This document shows positions 25,101-38,138 of a stretch of DNA of 64,000 bases, piece by piece. The DNA is taken from contig OY804579.1 of the NCBI GenBank assembly GCA_963680875.1, forward strand, positions 16,321,506-16,385,505, in the 5' to 3' direction. This DNA comes from Bathymodiolus brooksi. Its lineage: Eukaryota; Mollusca; Bivalvia; Mytilida; Modiolidae. The stretch's first letter is position 1; the number at the start of each line of letters is the position of its first letter. The notes under the pieces were generated by a model that was given only the letters and a program-made list of their open reading frames with translations, was not told the origin of the DNA and made no database searches. A program made the translations under genes and the position numbers.

Positions 25101-27595
25101 GTCAAATGTAGTGTGCACAACACATTTCTAGAATAACCTTCATCAGGTACGCTCAAAGTCAAATGTAGTGTGCACGACACATTTTTAGAATAACCATTAT
25201 CAGGTACACTCAAAATCAAATGTAGTGTGCACGACACATTTCTAGAATAACCTTCATCAGGTACGCTCAAAGTCAAATGTAGTGTGCACGACACATTTCT
25301 AGAATAACTTTAATCAGGTACGCTCAAAGTCGAATGTAGTGTGCACAACACATTTCTAGAATAACCTTCATCAGGTACACTCAAAATCAAATGTAGTGTG
25401 CACAACACATTTCTAGAATAACCTTCATCAGGTACACTCAAAGTCAAATGTAGTGAGCACGACACATTTCTAGAATAACCTTCATCAGATACACTCAAAA
25501 TCAAATGTAGTGTGCACAACACATTTCTAGAATAACCTTCATCAGGTACACTCAAAATCAAATGTAGTGTGCACGACCCATTTCTAGAATAACCTTCATC
25601 AGGTACGCTCAAAGTCAAATGTACTGTGCACGACACATTTCTAGAATAACCTTCATCAGGTACGCTCAAAGTCAAATGTAGTGTGCACGACACATTTCTA
25701 GAATAACCTTCATCAGGTACGCTCAAAATCAAATGTAGTGTGCGCGACACATTTCTAGAATAACCTTCATCGGGTACGCTCAAAGTCAAATGTAGTTTGC
25801 ACGACACATTTCTAGAATAACCTTCATCAGGTACGCTCAAAGTCAAATGTAGTGTGCACGACACATTTCTAGAATAACCTTCATCAGGTACCCTCAAATT
25901 CAAATGTAGTGTGCACGACACATTTCTAGAATAACCTTCATCAGGTACGCTCAAAGTCAAATGTAGTGTGCATGACACATTTCTAGAATAACCTTCATCA
26001 GGTACGCTCAAAGTCAAATGTAGTGTGCACAACACATTTCTAGAATAACCTTCATCAGGTACACTCAAAATCAAATGTAGTGTGCACGACCCATTTCTAG
26101 AATAACCTTCATCAGGTACGCTCAAAATCAAATGTAGTGTGCACGACCCATTTCTAGAATAACCTTCATCAGGTACACTCAAAATCAAATGTAGTGTGCA
26201 CGACACATTTCTAGAATAACCTTCATCAGGTACGCTCAAAGTCAAATGTAGTGTGCACGACACATTTTTAGAATAACCATTATCAGGTACACTCAAAATC
26301 AAATGTAGTGTGCACGACACATTTCTAGAATAACCTTCATCAGGTACGCTCAAAGTCAAATGTAGTGTGCACGACACATTTCTAGAATAACTTTCATCAG
26401 GTACGCTCAAAGTCGAATGTAGTGTGCACGACACATTTCTAGAATAACCTTCATCAGGTACACTCAAAATCAAATGTAGTGTGCACAACACATTTCTAGA
26501 ATAACCTTCATCAGGTACACTCAAAGTCAAATGTAGTGTGCACGACACATTTCTAGAATAACCTTCATCAGGTACGCTCAAAGTCAAATGTAGTGTGCAC
26601 GACACATTTCTAGAATAACCTTCATCAGGTACGCTCAAAGTCAAATGTAGTGTGCACGACACATTTTTAGAATAACCATTATCAGGTACACTCAAAATCA
26701 AATGTAGTGTGCACGACACATTTCTAGAATAATCTTCATCAGGTACGCTCAAAGTCAAATGTAGTGTGCACGACACATTTCTAGAATAACTTTCATCAGG
26801 TACGCTCAAAGTCAAATGTAGTGTGCACGACACATTTCTAGAATAACCTTCATCAGGTACACTCAAAATCAAATGTAGTGTGCACAACACATTTCTAGAA
26901 TAACCTTCATCAGGTATGCTCAAAGTCAAATGTAGTGTGCACGACCCATTTCTAGAATAACCTTCATCAGGTACGCTCAAAGTCAAATGTAGTGTGCACG
27001 ACACATTTCTAGAATAACCTTCATCAGGTACACTCAAAATCAAATGTAGTGTGCACAACACATTTCTAGAATAACCTTCATCAGGTACACTCAAAATCAA
27101 ATGTAGTGTGCACGACCCATTTCTAGAATAACCTTCATCAGGTACGCTCAAAGTCAAATGTAGTGTGCACGACACATTTCTAGAATAACCTTCATCAGGT
27201 ACGCTCAAAGTCAAATGTAGTGTGCACGACACATTTCTAGAATAACCTTCATCAGGTACGCTCAAAGTCAAATGTAGTGTGCACGACACATTTCTAGAAT
27301 AACTTTCATCAGGTATGCTCAAAGTCAAATGTAGTGTGCACGACCCATTTCTAGAATAACCTTCATCAGGTACGCTCAAAGTCAAATGTAGTATGCAAGA
27401 CACATTTCTAGAATAACCTTCATCAGGTACACTCAAATTCAAATGTAGTGTGCACGACACATTTCTAGAATAACCTTCATCAGGTATGCTCAAAGTCAAA
27501 TGTAGTGTGCACAATACATTTCTAGAATAACCTTCATCAGGTACACTCAAAGTCAAATGTAGTGTGCACGACACATTTCTAGAGTAACCTTCCAT
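22174..27595. repeat. Segmental duplication, copy 2 (partner about 14422-20012)
   Basis: Starting at the shared TAA marker monomer (22174 against 14422), the same series follows: frameshift at 23887 against 16192, TAA at 25310 against 17615, frameshift at 27593 against 20010. Offsets shift from 7752 to 7695 to 7583 bp as whole monomers and the 2-base deletion are gained or lost. Private changes include aataatcttc near 24626 and a C-to-K reading variant in the 25310-27595 part. Confidence 0.8.
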
Positions 27596-28719
27596 CAGGT
27601 ACGCTCAAAGTCAAATGTAGTGTGCATGACACATTTCTAGAATAACCTTCATCAGGTACACTCAAAATCAAATATAGTGTGCACGACACATTTCTAGAAT
27701 AACCTTCATCAGGTACGCTCAAAGTCAAATGTAGTGTGCACGACACATTTCTAGAATAACCTTCATCAGGTACGCTCAAAGTCAAATGTAGTGTGCACGA
27801 CACATTTTTAGAATAACCATTATCAGGTACACTCAAAATCAAATGTAGTGTGCACGACACATTTCTAGAATAATCTTCATCAGGTACGCTCAAAGTCAAA
27901 TGTAGTGTGCACGACACATTTCTAGAATAACTTTCATCAGGTACGCTCAAAGTCAAATGTAGTGTGCACGACACATTTCTAGAATAACCTTCATCAGGTA
28001 CACTCAAAATCAAATGTAGTGTGCACAACACATTTCTAGAATAACCTTCATCAGGTATGCTCAAAGTCAAATGTAGTGTGCACGACCCATTTCTAGAATA
28101 ACCTTCATCAGGTACGCTCAAAGTCAAATGTAGTGTGCACGACACATTTCTAGAATAACCTTCATCAGGTACACTCAAAATCAAATGTAGTGTGCACAAC
28201 ACATTTCTAGAATAACCTTCATCAGGTACACTCAAAATCAAATGTAGTGTGCACGACCCATTTCTAGAATAACCTTCATCAGGTACGCTCAAAGTCAAAT
28301 GTAGTGTGCACGACACATTTCTAGAATAACCTTCATCAGGTACGCTCAAAGTCAAATGTAGTGTGCACGACACATTTCTAGAATAACCTTCATCAGGTAC
28401 GCTCAAAGTCAAATGTAGTGTGCACGACACATTTCTAGAATAACTTTCATCAGGTATGCTCAAAGTCAAATGTAGTGTGCACGACCCATTTCTAGAATAA
28501 CCTTCATCAGGTACGCTCAAAGTCAAATGTAGTATGCAAGACACATTTCTAGAATAACCTTCATCAGGTACACTCAAATTCAAATGTAGTGTGCACGACA
28601 CATTTCTAGAATAACCTTCATCAGGTATGCTCAAAGTCAAATGTAGTGTGCACAATACATTTCTAGAATAACCTTCATCAGGTACACTCAAAGTCAAATG
28701 TAGTGTGCACGACACATTT
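26438..28719. repeat. 1141-bp (20-monomer) tandem duplication
   Basis: The unit 27579-28719 repeats the monomer order of the preceding 1141 bp, including the rare gtatgcaagac variant at 27391 and 28532 (offset 1141 = 20 x 57 + 1). Translated, 18 to 19 consecutive 19-residue units agree between the copies. The match ends where the left copy continues into older sequence. The left boundary is inferred from the offset. Confidence 0.75.
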
Positions 28720-31700
28720 CTAGAGTAACCTTCCATCAGGTACGCTCAAAGTCAAATGTAGTGTGCATGACACATTTCTAGAATAACCTTCATCAGGTAC
28801 ACTCAAAATCAAATATAGTGTGCACGACACATTTCTAGAATAACCTTCATCAGGTACACTCAAAGTCAAATGTAGTGTGCACGACCCATTTCTAGAATAA
28901 CCTTCATCAGGTACGCTCAAAATCAAATGTAGTGTGCAAGACACATTTCTAGAATAACCTTCATCAGGTACGCTCAAAGTCAAATGTAGTGTGCACGACA
29001 CATTTCTAGAATAACCTTCATCAGGTACACTCAAAATCAAATGTAGTGTGCTCAACACATTTCTAGAATAACCTTCATCAGGTACACTCAAAATCAAATG
29101 TAGTGTGTATGACCCATTTCTAGAATAACATTCATCAGGTACGCTCAAAGTCAAATGTAGTGTGCACGACACATTTCTAGAATAACCTTCATCAGGTACA
29201 CTCAAAGTCAAATGTAGTGTGCACGACACATTTCTAGAATAACCTTCATCAGGTACGCTCAAAGTCAAATGTAGTGTGCACGACACATTTCTAGAATAAC
29301 CTTCATCAGGTACGCTGAAAATCAAATGTAGTGTGCACGACACATTTCTAGAATAACCTTCATCGGGTACGCTCAAAGTCAAATGTAGTGTGCACGACAC
29401 ATTTCTAGAATAACCTTCATCAGGTACGCTCAAAGTCAAATGTAGTGTGCACGACCCATTTCTAGAATAACCTTCATCAGGTACACTCAAATTCAAATGT
29501 AGTGTGCACGACACATTTCTAGAATAACCTTCATCAGGTATGCTCAAAGTCAAATGTAGTGTGCACAATACATTTCTAGAATAACCTTCATCAGGTACAC
29601 TCAAAATCAAATGTAGTGTGCACAACACATTTCTAGAGTAACCTTCCATCAGGTACGCTCAAAGTCAAATGTAGTGTGCATGACACATTTTTAGAATAAC
29701 CTTCATCAGGTACACTCAAAGTCAAATGTAGTGTGCACGACACATTTCTAGAATAACCTTCATCAGGTACACTCAAAATCAAATGTAGTGTGTATGACCC
29801 ATTTCTAGAATAACATTCATCAGGTACGCTCAAAGTCAAATGTAGTGTGCACGACACATTTCTAGAATAACCTTCATCAGGTACGCTCAAAGTCAAATGT
29901 AGTGTGCACGACACATTTCTAGAATAACCTTCATCAGGTACGCTCAAAGTCAAATGTAGTGTGCACGACACATTTCTAGAATAACCTTCATCAGGTACGC
30001 TGAAAATCAAATGTAGTGTGCACGACACATTTCTAGAATAACCTTCATCGGGTACGCTCAAAGTCAAATGTAGTGTGCACGACACATTTCTAGAATAACC
30101 TTCATCAGGTACGCTCAAAGTCAAATGTAGTGTGCACGACCCATTTCTAGAATAACCTTCATCAGGTACACTCAAATTCAAATGTAGTGTGCACGACACA
30201 TTTCTAGAATAACCTTCATCAGGTATGCTCAAAGTCAAATGTAGTGTGCACAATACATTTCTAGAATAACCTTCATCAGGTACACTCAAAGTCAAATGTA
30301 GTGTGCACGACACATTTCTAGAGTAACCTTCCATCAGGTACGCTCAAAGTCAAATGTAGTGTGCATGACACATTTTTAGAATAACCTTCATCAGGTACAC
30401 TCAAAGTCAAATGTAGTGTGCACGACACATTTCTAGAATAACCTTCATCAGGTACGCTCAAAGTCAAATGTAGTGTGCACGACACATTTCTAGAATAACC
30501 TTCATCAGGTACACTCAAAATCAAATGTAGTGTGCACAACACATTTCTAGAATAACCTTCATCAGGTACACTCAAAATCAAATGTAGTGTGCACGACCCA
30601 TTTCTAGAATAACCTTCATCAGGTACGCTCAAAGTCAAATGTAGTGTGCACGACACATTTCTAGAATAACCTTCATCAGGTACGCTCAAAGTCAAATGTA
30701 GTGTGCACGACCCATTTCTAGAATAACCTTCATCAGGTACACTCAAATTCAAATGTAGTGTGCACGACACATTTCTAGAATAACCTTCATCAGGTATGCT
30801 CAAAGTCAAATGTAGTGTGCACAATACATTTCTAGAATAACCTTCATCAGGTACACTCAAAGTCAAATGTAGTGTGCACGACACATTTCTAGAGTAACCT
30901 TCCATCAGGTACGCTCAAAGTCAAATGTAGTGTGCATGACACATTTTTAGAATAACCTTCATCAGGTACACTCAAAGTCAAATGTAGTGTGCACGACACA
31001 TTTCTAGAATAACCTTCATCAGGTACACTCAAAATCAAATGTAGTGTGTATGACCCATTTCTAGAATAACATTCATCAGGTACGCTCAAAGTCAAATGTA
31101 GTGTGCACGACACATTTCTAGAATAACCTTCATCAGGTACGCTCAAAGTCAAATGTAGTGTGCACGACACATTTCTAGAATAACCTTCATCGGGTACGCT
31201 CAAAGTCAAATGTAGTGTGCACGACACATTTCTAGAATAACCTTCATCAGGTACGCTGAAAATCAAATGTAGTGTGCACGACACATTTCTAGAATAACCT
31301 TCATCGGGTACGCTCAAAGTCAAATGTAGTGTGCACGACACATTTCTAGAATAACCTTCATCAGGTACGCTCAAAGTCAAATGTAGTGTGCACGACCCAT
31401 TTCTAGAATAACCTTCATCAGGTACACTCAAATTCAAATGTAGTGTGCATGACACATTTCTAGAATAACCTTCATCAGGTATGCTCAAAGTCAAATGTAG
31501 TGTGCACAATACATTTCTAGAATAACCTTCATCAGGTACACTCAAAGTCAAATGTAGTGTGCACGACACATTTCTAGAGTAACCTTCCATCAGGTACGCT
31601 CAAAGTCAAATGTAGTGTGCATGACACATTTTTAGAATAACCTTCATCAGGTACACTCAAAGTCAAATGTAGTGTGCACGACACATTTCTAGAATAACCT

Positions 31701-34700
31701 TCATCAGGTACGCTCAAAGTCAAATGTAGTGTGCACGACACATTTCTAGAATAACCTTCATCAGGTACACTCAAAATCAAATGTAGTGTGCACAACACAT
31801 TTCTAGAATAACCTTCATCAGGTACACTCAAAATCAAATGTAGTGTGCACGACCCATTTCTAGAATAACCTTCATCAGGTACGCTCAAAGTCAAATGTAG
31901 TATGCAAGACACATTTCTAGAATAACCTTCATCAGGTACACTCAAATTCAAATGTAGTGTGCACGACACATTTCTAGAATAACCTTCATCAGGTATGCTC
32001 AAAGTCAAATGTAGTGTGCACAATACATTTCTAGAATAACCTTCATCAGGTACACTCAAAGTCAAATGTAGTGTGCACGACACATTTCTAGAGTAACCTT
32101 CCATCAGGTACGCTCAAAGTCAAATGTAGTGTGCATGACACATTTCTAGAATAACCTTCATCAGGTACACTCAAAATCAAATATAGTGTGCACGACACAT
32201 TTCTAGAATAACCTTCATCAGGTACACTCAAAGTCAAATGTAGTGTGCACGACCCATTTCTAGAATAACCTTCATCAGGTACGCTCAAAATCAAATGTAG
32301 TGTGCAAGACACATTTCTAGAATAACCTTCATCAGGTACGCTCAAAGTCAAATGTAGTGTGCACGACACATTTCTAGAATAACCTTCATCAGGTACACTC
32401 AAAATCAAATGTAGTGTGCACAACACATTTCTAGAATAACCTTCATCAGGTACACTCAAAATCAAATGTAGTGTGTATGACCCATTTCTAGAATAACATT
32501 CATCAGGTACGCTCAAAGTCAAATGTAGTGTGCACGACACATTTCTAGAATAACCTTCATCAGGTACACTCAAAGTCAAATGTAGTGTGCACGACACATT
32601 TCTAGAATAACCTTCATCAGGTACGCTCAAATTCAAATGTAGTGTGCACGACACATTTCTAGAATAACCTTCATCAGGTACGCTGAAAATCAAATGTAGT
32701 GTGCACGACACATTTCTAGAATAACCTTCATCGGGTACGCTCAAAGTCAAATGTAGTGTGCACGACACATTTCTAGAATAACCTTCATCAGGTACGCTCA
32801 AAGTCAAATGTAGTGTGCACGACCCATTTCTAGAATAACCTTCATCAGGTACACTCAAATTCAAATGTAGTGTGCACGACACATTTCTAGAATAACCTTC
32901 ATCAGGTATGCTCAAAGTCAAATGTAGTGTGCACAATACATTTCTAGAATAACCTTCATCAGGTACACTCAAAATCAAATGTAGTGTGCACGACACATTT
33001 CTAGAGTAACCTTCCATCAGGTACGCTCAAAGTCAAATGTAGTGTGCATGACACATTTTTAGAATAACCTTCATCAGGTACACTCAAAGTCAAATGTAGT
33101 GTGCACGACACATTTCTAGAATAACCTTCATCAGGTACACTCAAAATCAAATGTAGTGTGTATGACCCATTTCTAGAATAACATTCATCAGGTACGCTCA
33201 AAGTCAAATGTAGTGTGCACGACACATTTCTAGAATAACCTTCATCAGGTACGCTCAAAGTCAAATGTAGTGTGCACGACACATTTCTAGAATAACCTTC
33301 ATCAGGTACGCTCAAAGTCAAATGTAGTGTGCACGACACATTTCTAGAATAACCTTCATCAGGTACGCTGAAAATCAAATGTAGTGTGCACGACACATTT
33401 CTAGAATAACCTTCATCGGGTACGCTCAAAGTCAAATGTAGTGTGCACGACACATTTCTAGAATAACCTTCATCAGGTACGCTCAAAGTCAAATGTAGTG
33501 TGCACGACCCATTTCTAGAATAACCTTCATCAGGTACACTCAAATTCAAATGTAGTGTGCACGACACATTTCTAGAATAACCTTCATCAGGTATGCTCAA
33601 AGTCAAATGTAGTGTGCACAATACATTTCTAGAATAACCTTCATCAGGTACACTCAAAGTCAAATGTAGTGTGCACGACACATTTCTAGAGTAACCTTCC
33701 ATCAGGTACGCTCAAAGTCAAATGTAGTGTGCATGACACATTTTTAGAATAACCTTCATCAGGTACACTCAAAGTCAAATGTAGTGTGCACGACACATTT
33801 CTAGAATAACCTTCATCAGGTATGCTCAAAGTCAAATGTAGTGTGCACGACACATTTCTAGAATAACCTTCATCAGGTACACTCAAAATCAAATGTAGTG
33901 TGCACAACACATTTCTAGAATAACCTTCATCAGGTACACTCAAAATCAAATGTAGTGTGCACGACCCATTTCTAGAATAACCTTCATCAGGTACGCTCAA
34001 AGTCAAATGTAGTGTGCACGACACATTTCTAGAATAACCTTCATCAGGTACGCTCAAAGTCAAATGTAGTGTGCACGACCCATTTCTAGAATAACCTTCA
34101 TCAGGTACACTCAAATTCAAATGTAGTGTGCACGACACATTTCTAGAATAACCTTCATCAGGTATGCTCAAAGTCAAATGTAGTGTGCACAATACATTTC
34201 TAGAATAACCTTCATCAGGTACACTCAAAGTCAAATGTAGTGTGCACGACACATTTCTAGAGTAACCTTCCATCAGGTACGCTCAAAGTCAAATGTAGTG
34301 TGCATGACACATTTTTAGAATAACCTTCATCAGGTACACTCAAAGTCAAATGTAGTGTGCACGACACATTTCTAGAATAACCTTCATCAGGTACACTCAA
34401 AATCAAATGTAGTGTGTATGACCCATTTCTAGAATAACATTCATCAGGTACGCTCAAAGTCAAATGTAGTGTGCACGACACATTTCTAGAATAACCTTCA
34501 TCAGGTACGCTCAAAGTCAAATGTAGTGTGCACGACACATTTCTAGAATAACCTTCATCAGGTACGCTCAAAGTCAAATGTAGTGTGCACGACACATTTC
34601 TAGAATAACCTTCATCAGGTACGCTGAAAATCAAATGTAGTGTGCACGACACATTTCTAGAATAACCTTCATCGGGTACGCTCAAAGTCAAATGTAGTGT

Positions 34701-34941
34701 GCACGACACATTTCTAGAATAACCTTCATCAGGTACGCTCAAAGTCAAATGTAGTGTGCACGACCCATTTCTAGAATAACCTTCATCAGGTACACTCAAA
34801 TTCAAATGTAGTGTGCACGACACATTTCTAGAATAACCTTCATCAGGTATGCTCAAAGTCAAATGTAGTGTGCACAATACATTTCTAGAATAACCTTCAT
34901 CAGGTACACTCAAAGTCAAATGTAGTGTGCACGACACATTT
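28720..34941. repeat. 3368-bp super-repeat: 16+12+10+12 series in two copies
   Basis: The series of unit lengths 16, 12, 10, 12 at 28720-31573 is repeated at 32088-34941, an offset of 3368 bp (59 monomers plus five insertions). The two 16-mer units (28720-29632 and 32088-33000) share monomer order and nearly all variants. Private differences include gtgctcaac near 29049 in the left copy and aaattc near 32629 in the right copy. A larger duplication therefore contains the 1256-bp HOR. Confidence 0.8.
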
Positions 34942-37900
34942 CTAGAGTAACCTTCCATCAGGTACGCTCAAAGTCAAATGTAGTGTGCATGACACATTTT
35001 TAGAATAACCTTCATCAGGTACACTCAAAGTCAAATGTAGTGTGCACGACACATTTCTAGAATAACCTTCATCAGGTACGCTCAAAGTCAAATGTAGTGT
35101 GCACGACACATTTCTAGAATAACCTTCATCAGGTACACTCAAAATCAAATGTAGTGTGCACAACACATTTCTAGAATAACCTTCATCAGGTACACTCAAA
35201 ATCAAATGTAGTGTGCACGACCCATTTCTAGAATAACCTTCATCAGGTACGCTCAAAGTCAAATGTAGTGTGCACGACACATTTCTAGAATAACCTTCAT
35301 CAGGTACGCTCAAAGTCAAATGTAGTGTGCACGACCCATTTCTAGAATAACCTTCATCAGGTACACTCAAATTCAAATGTAGTGTGCACGACACATTTCT
35401 AGAATAACCTTCATCAGGTATGCTCAAAGTCAAATGTAGTGTGCACAATACATTTCTAGAATAACCTTCATCAGGTACACTCAAAGTCAAATGTAGTGTG
35501 CACGACACATTTCTAGAGTAACCTTCCATCAGGTACGCTCAAAGTCAAATGTAGTGTGCATGACACATTTTTAGAATAACCTTCATCAGGTACACTCAAA
35601 GTCAAATGTAGTGTGCACGACACATTTCTAGAATAACCTTCATCAGGTACACTCAAAATCAAATGTAGTGTGTATGACCCATTTCTAGAATAACATTCAT
35701 CAGGTACGCTCAAAGTCAAATGTAGTGTGCACGACACATTTCTAGAATAACCTTCATCAGGTACGCTCAAAGTCAAATGTAGTGTGCACGACACATTTCT
35801 AGAATAACCTTCATCAGGTACGCTCAAAGTCAAATGTAGTGTGCACGACACATTTCTAGAATAACCTTCATCAGGTACGCTGAAAATCAAATGTAGTGTG
35901 CACGACACATTTCTAGAATAACCTTCATCGGGTACGCTCAAAGTCAAATGTAGTGTGCACGACACATTTCTAGAATAACCTTCATCAGGTACGCTCAAAG
36001 TCAAATGTAGTGTGCACGACCCATTTCTAGAATAACCTTCATCAGGTACACTCAAATTCAAATGTAGTGTGCACGACACATTTCTAGAATAACCTTCATC
36101 AGGTATGCTCAAAGTCAAATGTAGTGTGCACAATACATTTCTAGAATAACCTTCATCAGGTACACTCAAAGTCAAATGTAGTGTGCACGACACATTTCTA
36201 GAGTAACCTTCCATCAGGTACGCTCAAAGTCAAATGTAGTGTGCATGACACATTTTTAGAATAACCTTCATCAGGTACACTCAAAGTCAAATGTAGTGTG
36301 CACGACACATTTCTAGAATAACCTTCATCAGGTACGCTCAAAGTCAAATGTAGTGTGCACGACACATTTCTAGAATAACCTTCATCAGGTACACTCAAAA
36401 TCAAATGTAGTGTGCACAACACATTTCTAGAATAACCTTCATCAGGTACACTCAAAATCAAATGTAGTGTGCACGACCCATTTCTAGAATAACCTTCATC
36501 AGGTACGCTCAAAGTCAAATGTAGTGTGCACGACACATTTCTAGAATAACCTTCATCAGGTACGCTCAAAGTCAAATGTAGTGTGCACGACCCATTTCTA
36601 GAATAACCTTCATCAGGTACACTCAAATTCAAATGTAGTGTGCACGACACATTTCTAGAATAACCTTCATCAGGTATGCTCAAAGTCAAATGTAGTGTGC
36701 ACAATACATTTCTAGAATAACCTTCATCAGGTACACTCAAAGTCAAATGTAGTGTGCACGACACATTTCTAGAGTAACCTTCCATCAGGTACGCTCAAAG
36801 TCAAATGTAGTGTGCATGACACATTTTTAGAATAACCTTCATCAGGTACACTCAAAGTCAAATGTAGTGTGCACGACACATTTCTAGAATAACCTTCATC
36901 AGGTACACTCAAAATCAAATGTAGTGTGTATGACCCATTTCTAGAATAACATTCATAAGGTACGCTCAAAGTCAAATGTAGTGTGCACGACACATTTCTA
37001 GAATAACCTTCATCAGGTACGCTCAAAGTCAAATGTAGTGTGCACGACACATTTCTAGAATAACCTTCATCAGGTACGCTCAAAGTCAAATGTAGTGTGC
37101 ACGACACATTTCTAGAATAACCTTCATCAGGTACGCTCAAAGTCAAATGTAGTGTGCACGACACATTTCTAGAATAACCTTCATCAGGTACGCTCAAAGT
37201 CAAATGTAGTGTGCACGACACATTTCTAGAATAACCTTCATCAGGTACGCTGAAAATCAAATGTAGTGTGCACGACACATTTCTAGAATAACCTTCATCG
37301 GGTACGCTCAAAGTCAAATGTAGTGTGCACGACACATTTCTAGAATAACCTTCATCAGGTACGCTCAAAGTCAAATGTAGTGTGCACGACCCATTTCTAG
37401 AATAACCTTCATCAGGTACACTCAAATTCAAATGTAGTGTGCACGACACATTTCTAGAATAACCTTCATCAGGTATGCTCAAAGTCAAATGTAGTGTGCA
37501 CAATACATTTCTAGAATAACCTTCATCAGGTACACTCAAAGTCAAATGTAGTGTGCACGACACATTTCTAGAGTAACCTTCCATCAGGTACGCTCAAAGT
37601 CAAATGTAGTGTGCATGACACATTTTTAGAATAACCTTCATCAGGTACACTCAAAGTCAAATGTAGTGTGCACGACACATTTCTAGAATAACCTTCATCA
37701 GGTACGCTCAAAGTCAAATGTAGTGTGCACGACACATTTCTAGAATAACCTTCATCAGGTACACTCAAAATCAAATGTAGTGTGCACAACACATTTCTAG
37801 AATAACCTTCATCAGGTACACTCAAAATCAAATGTAGTGTGCACGACCCATTTCTAGAATAACCTTCATCAGGTACGCTCAAAGTCAAATGTAGTGTGCA

Positions 37901-38138
37901 CGACACATTTCTAGAATAACCTTCATCAGGTACGCTCAAAGTCAAATGTAGTGTGCACGACCCATTTCTAGAATAACCTTCATCAGGTACACTCAAATTC
38001 AAATGTAGTGTGCACGACACATTTCTAGAATAACCTTCATCAGGTATGCTCAAAGTCAAATGTAGTGTGCACAATACATTTCTAGAATAACCTTCATCAG
38101 GTACACTCAAAGTCAAATGTAGTGTGCACGACACATTT
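29633..38138. repeat. 1256-bp HOR (22 monomers = 12 + 10), six copies
   Basis: The 685-bp (12-mer) and 571-bp (10-mer) units alternate. Full copies lie at 29633-30888, 33001-34256, 34257-35512 and 35513-36768. A copy one monomer short lies at 30889-32087 and one two monomers long at 36769-38138. A 16-mer unit (32088-33000) interrupts. Differences between copies are single bases, for example atgctc for acgctc near 33829, and cgggtacgc near 31193. In the short copy the missing monomer coincides with a swap-in of the gtatgcaagac monomer (about 31900), suggesting exchange with the 27-28 kb region. Confidence 0.9.

Larger units (their letters stand above)
1754..28719. repeat. Long-HOR block, frameshift markers 20 to 99 monomers apart
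   Basis: Frameshift monomers at 1768, 5075, 10719, 16192, 20010, 23887, 27593 and 28734 divide this block into units of 58, 99, 96, 67, 68, 65 and 20 monomers. Each spacing fits a whole number of 57-bp units plus one base, except the 67-mer, which is offset by a 2-base deletion. Diagnostic variants are gtgagcac (for example 2081, 5331, 6699, 8238, 12172, 14680, 17759, 22432, 25454), gcgcgac, tactgtg, cagatacac, and ttttagaataacc with cattatc. The last occurs in this window only between about 7.86 and 27.83 kb. Nested duplications with offsets such as 3307, 3250 and 2680 bp (whole monomers plus one base) are visible from shared rare variants. Confidence 0.85.
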
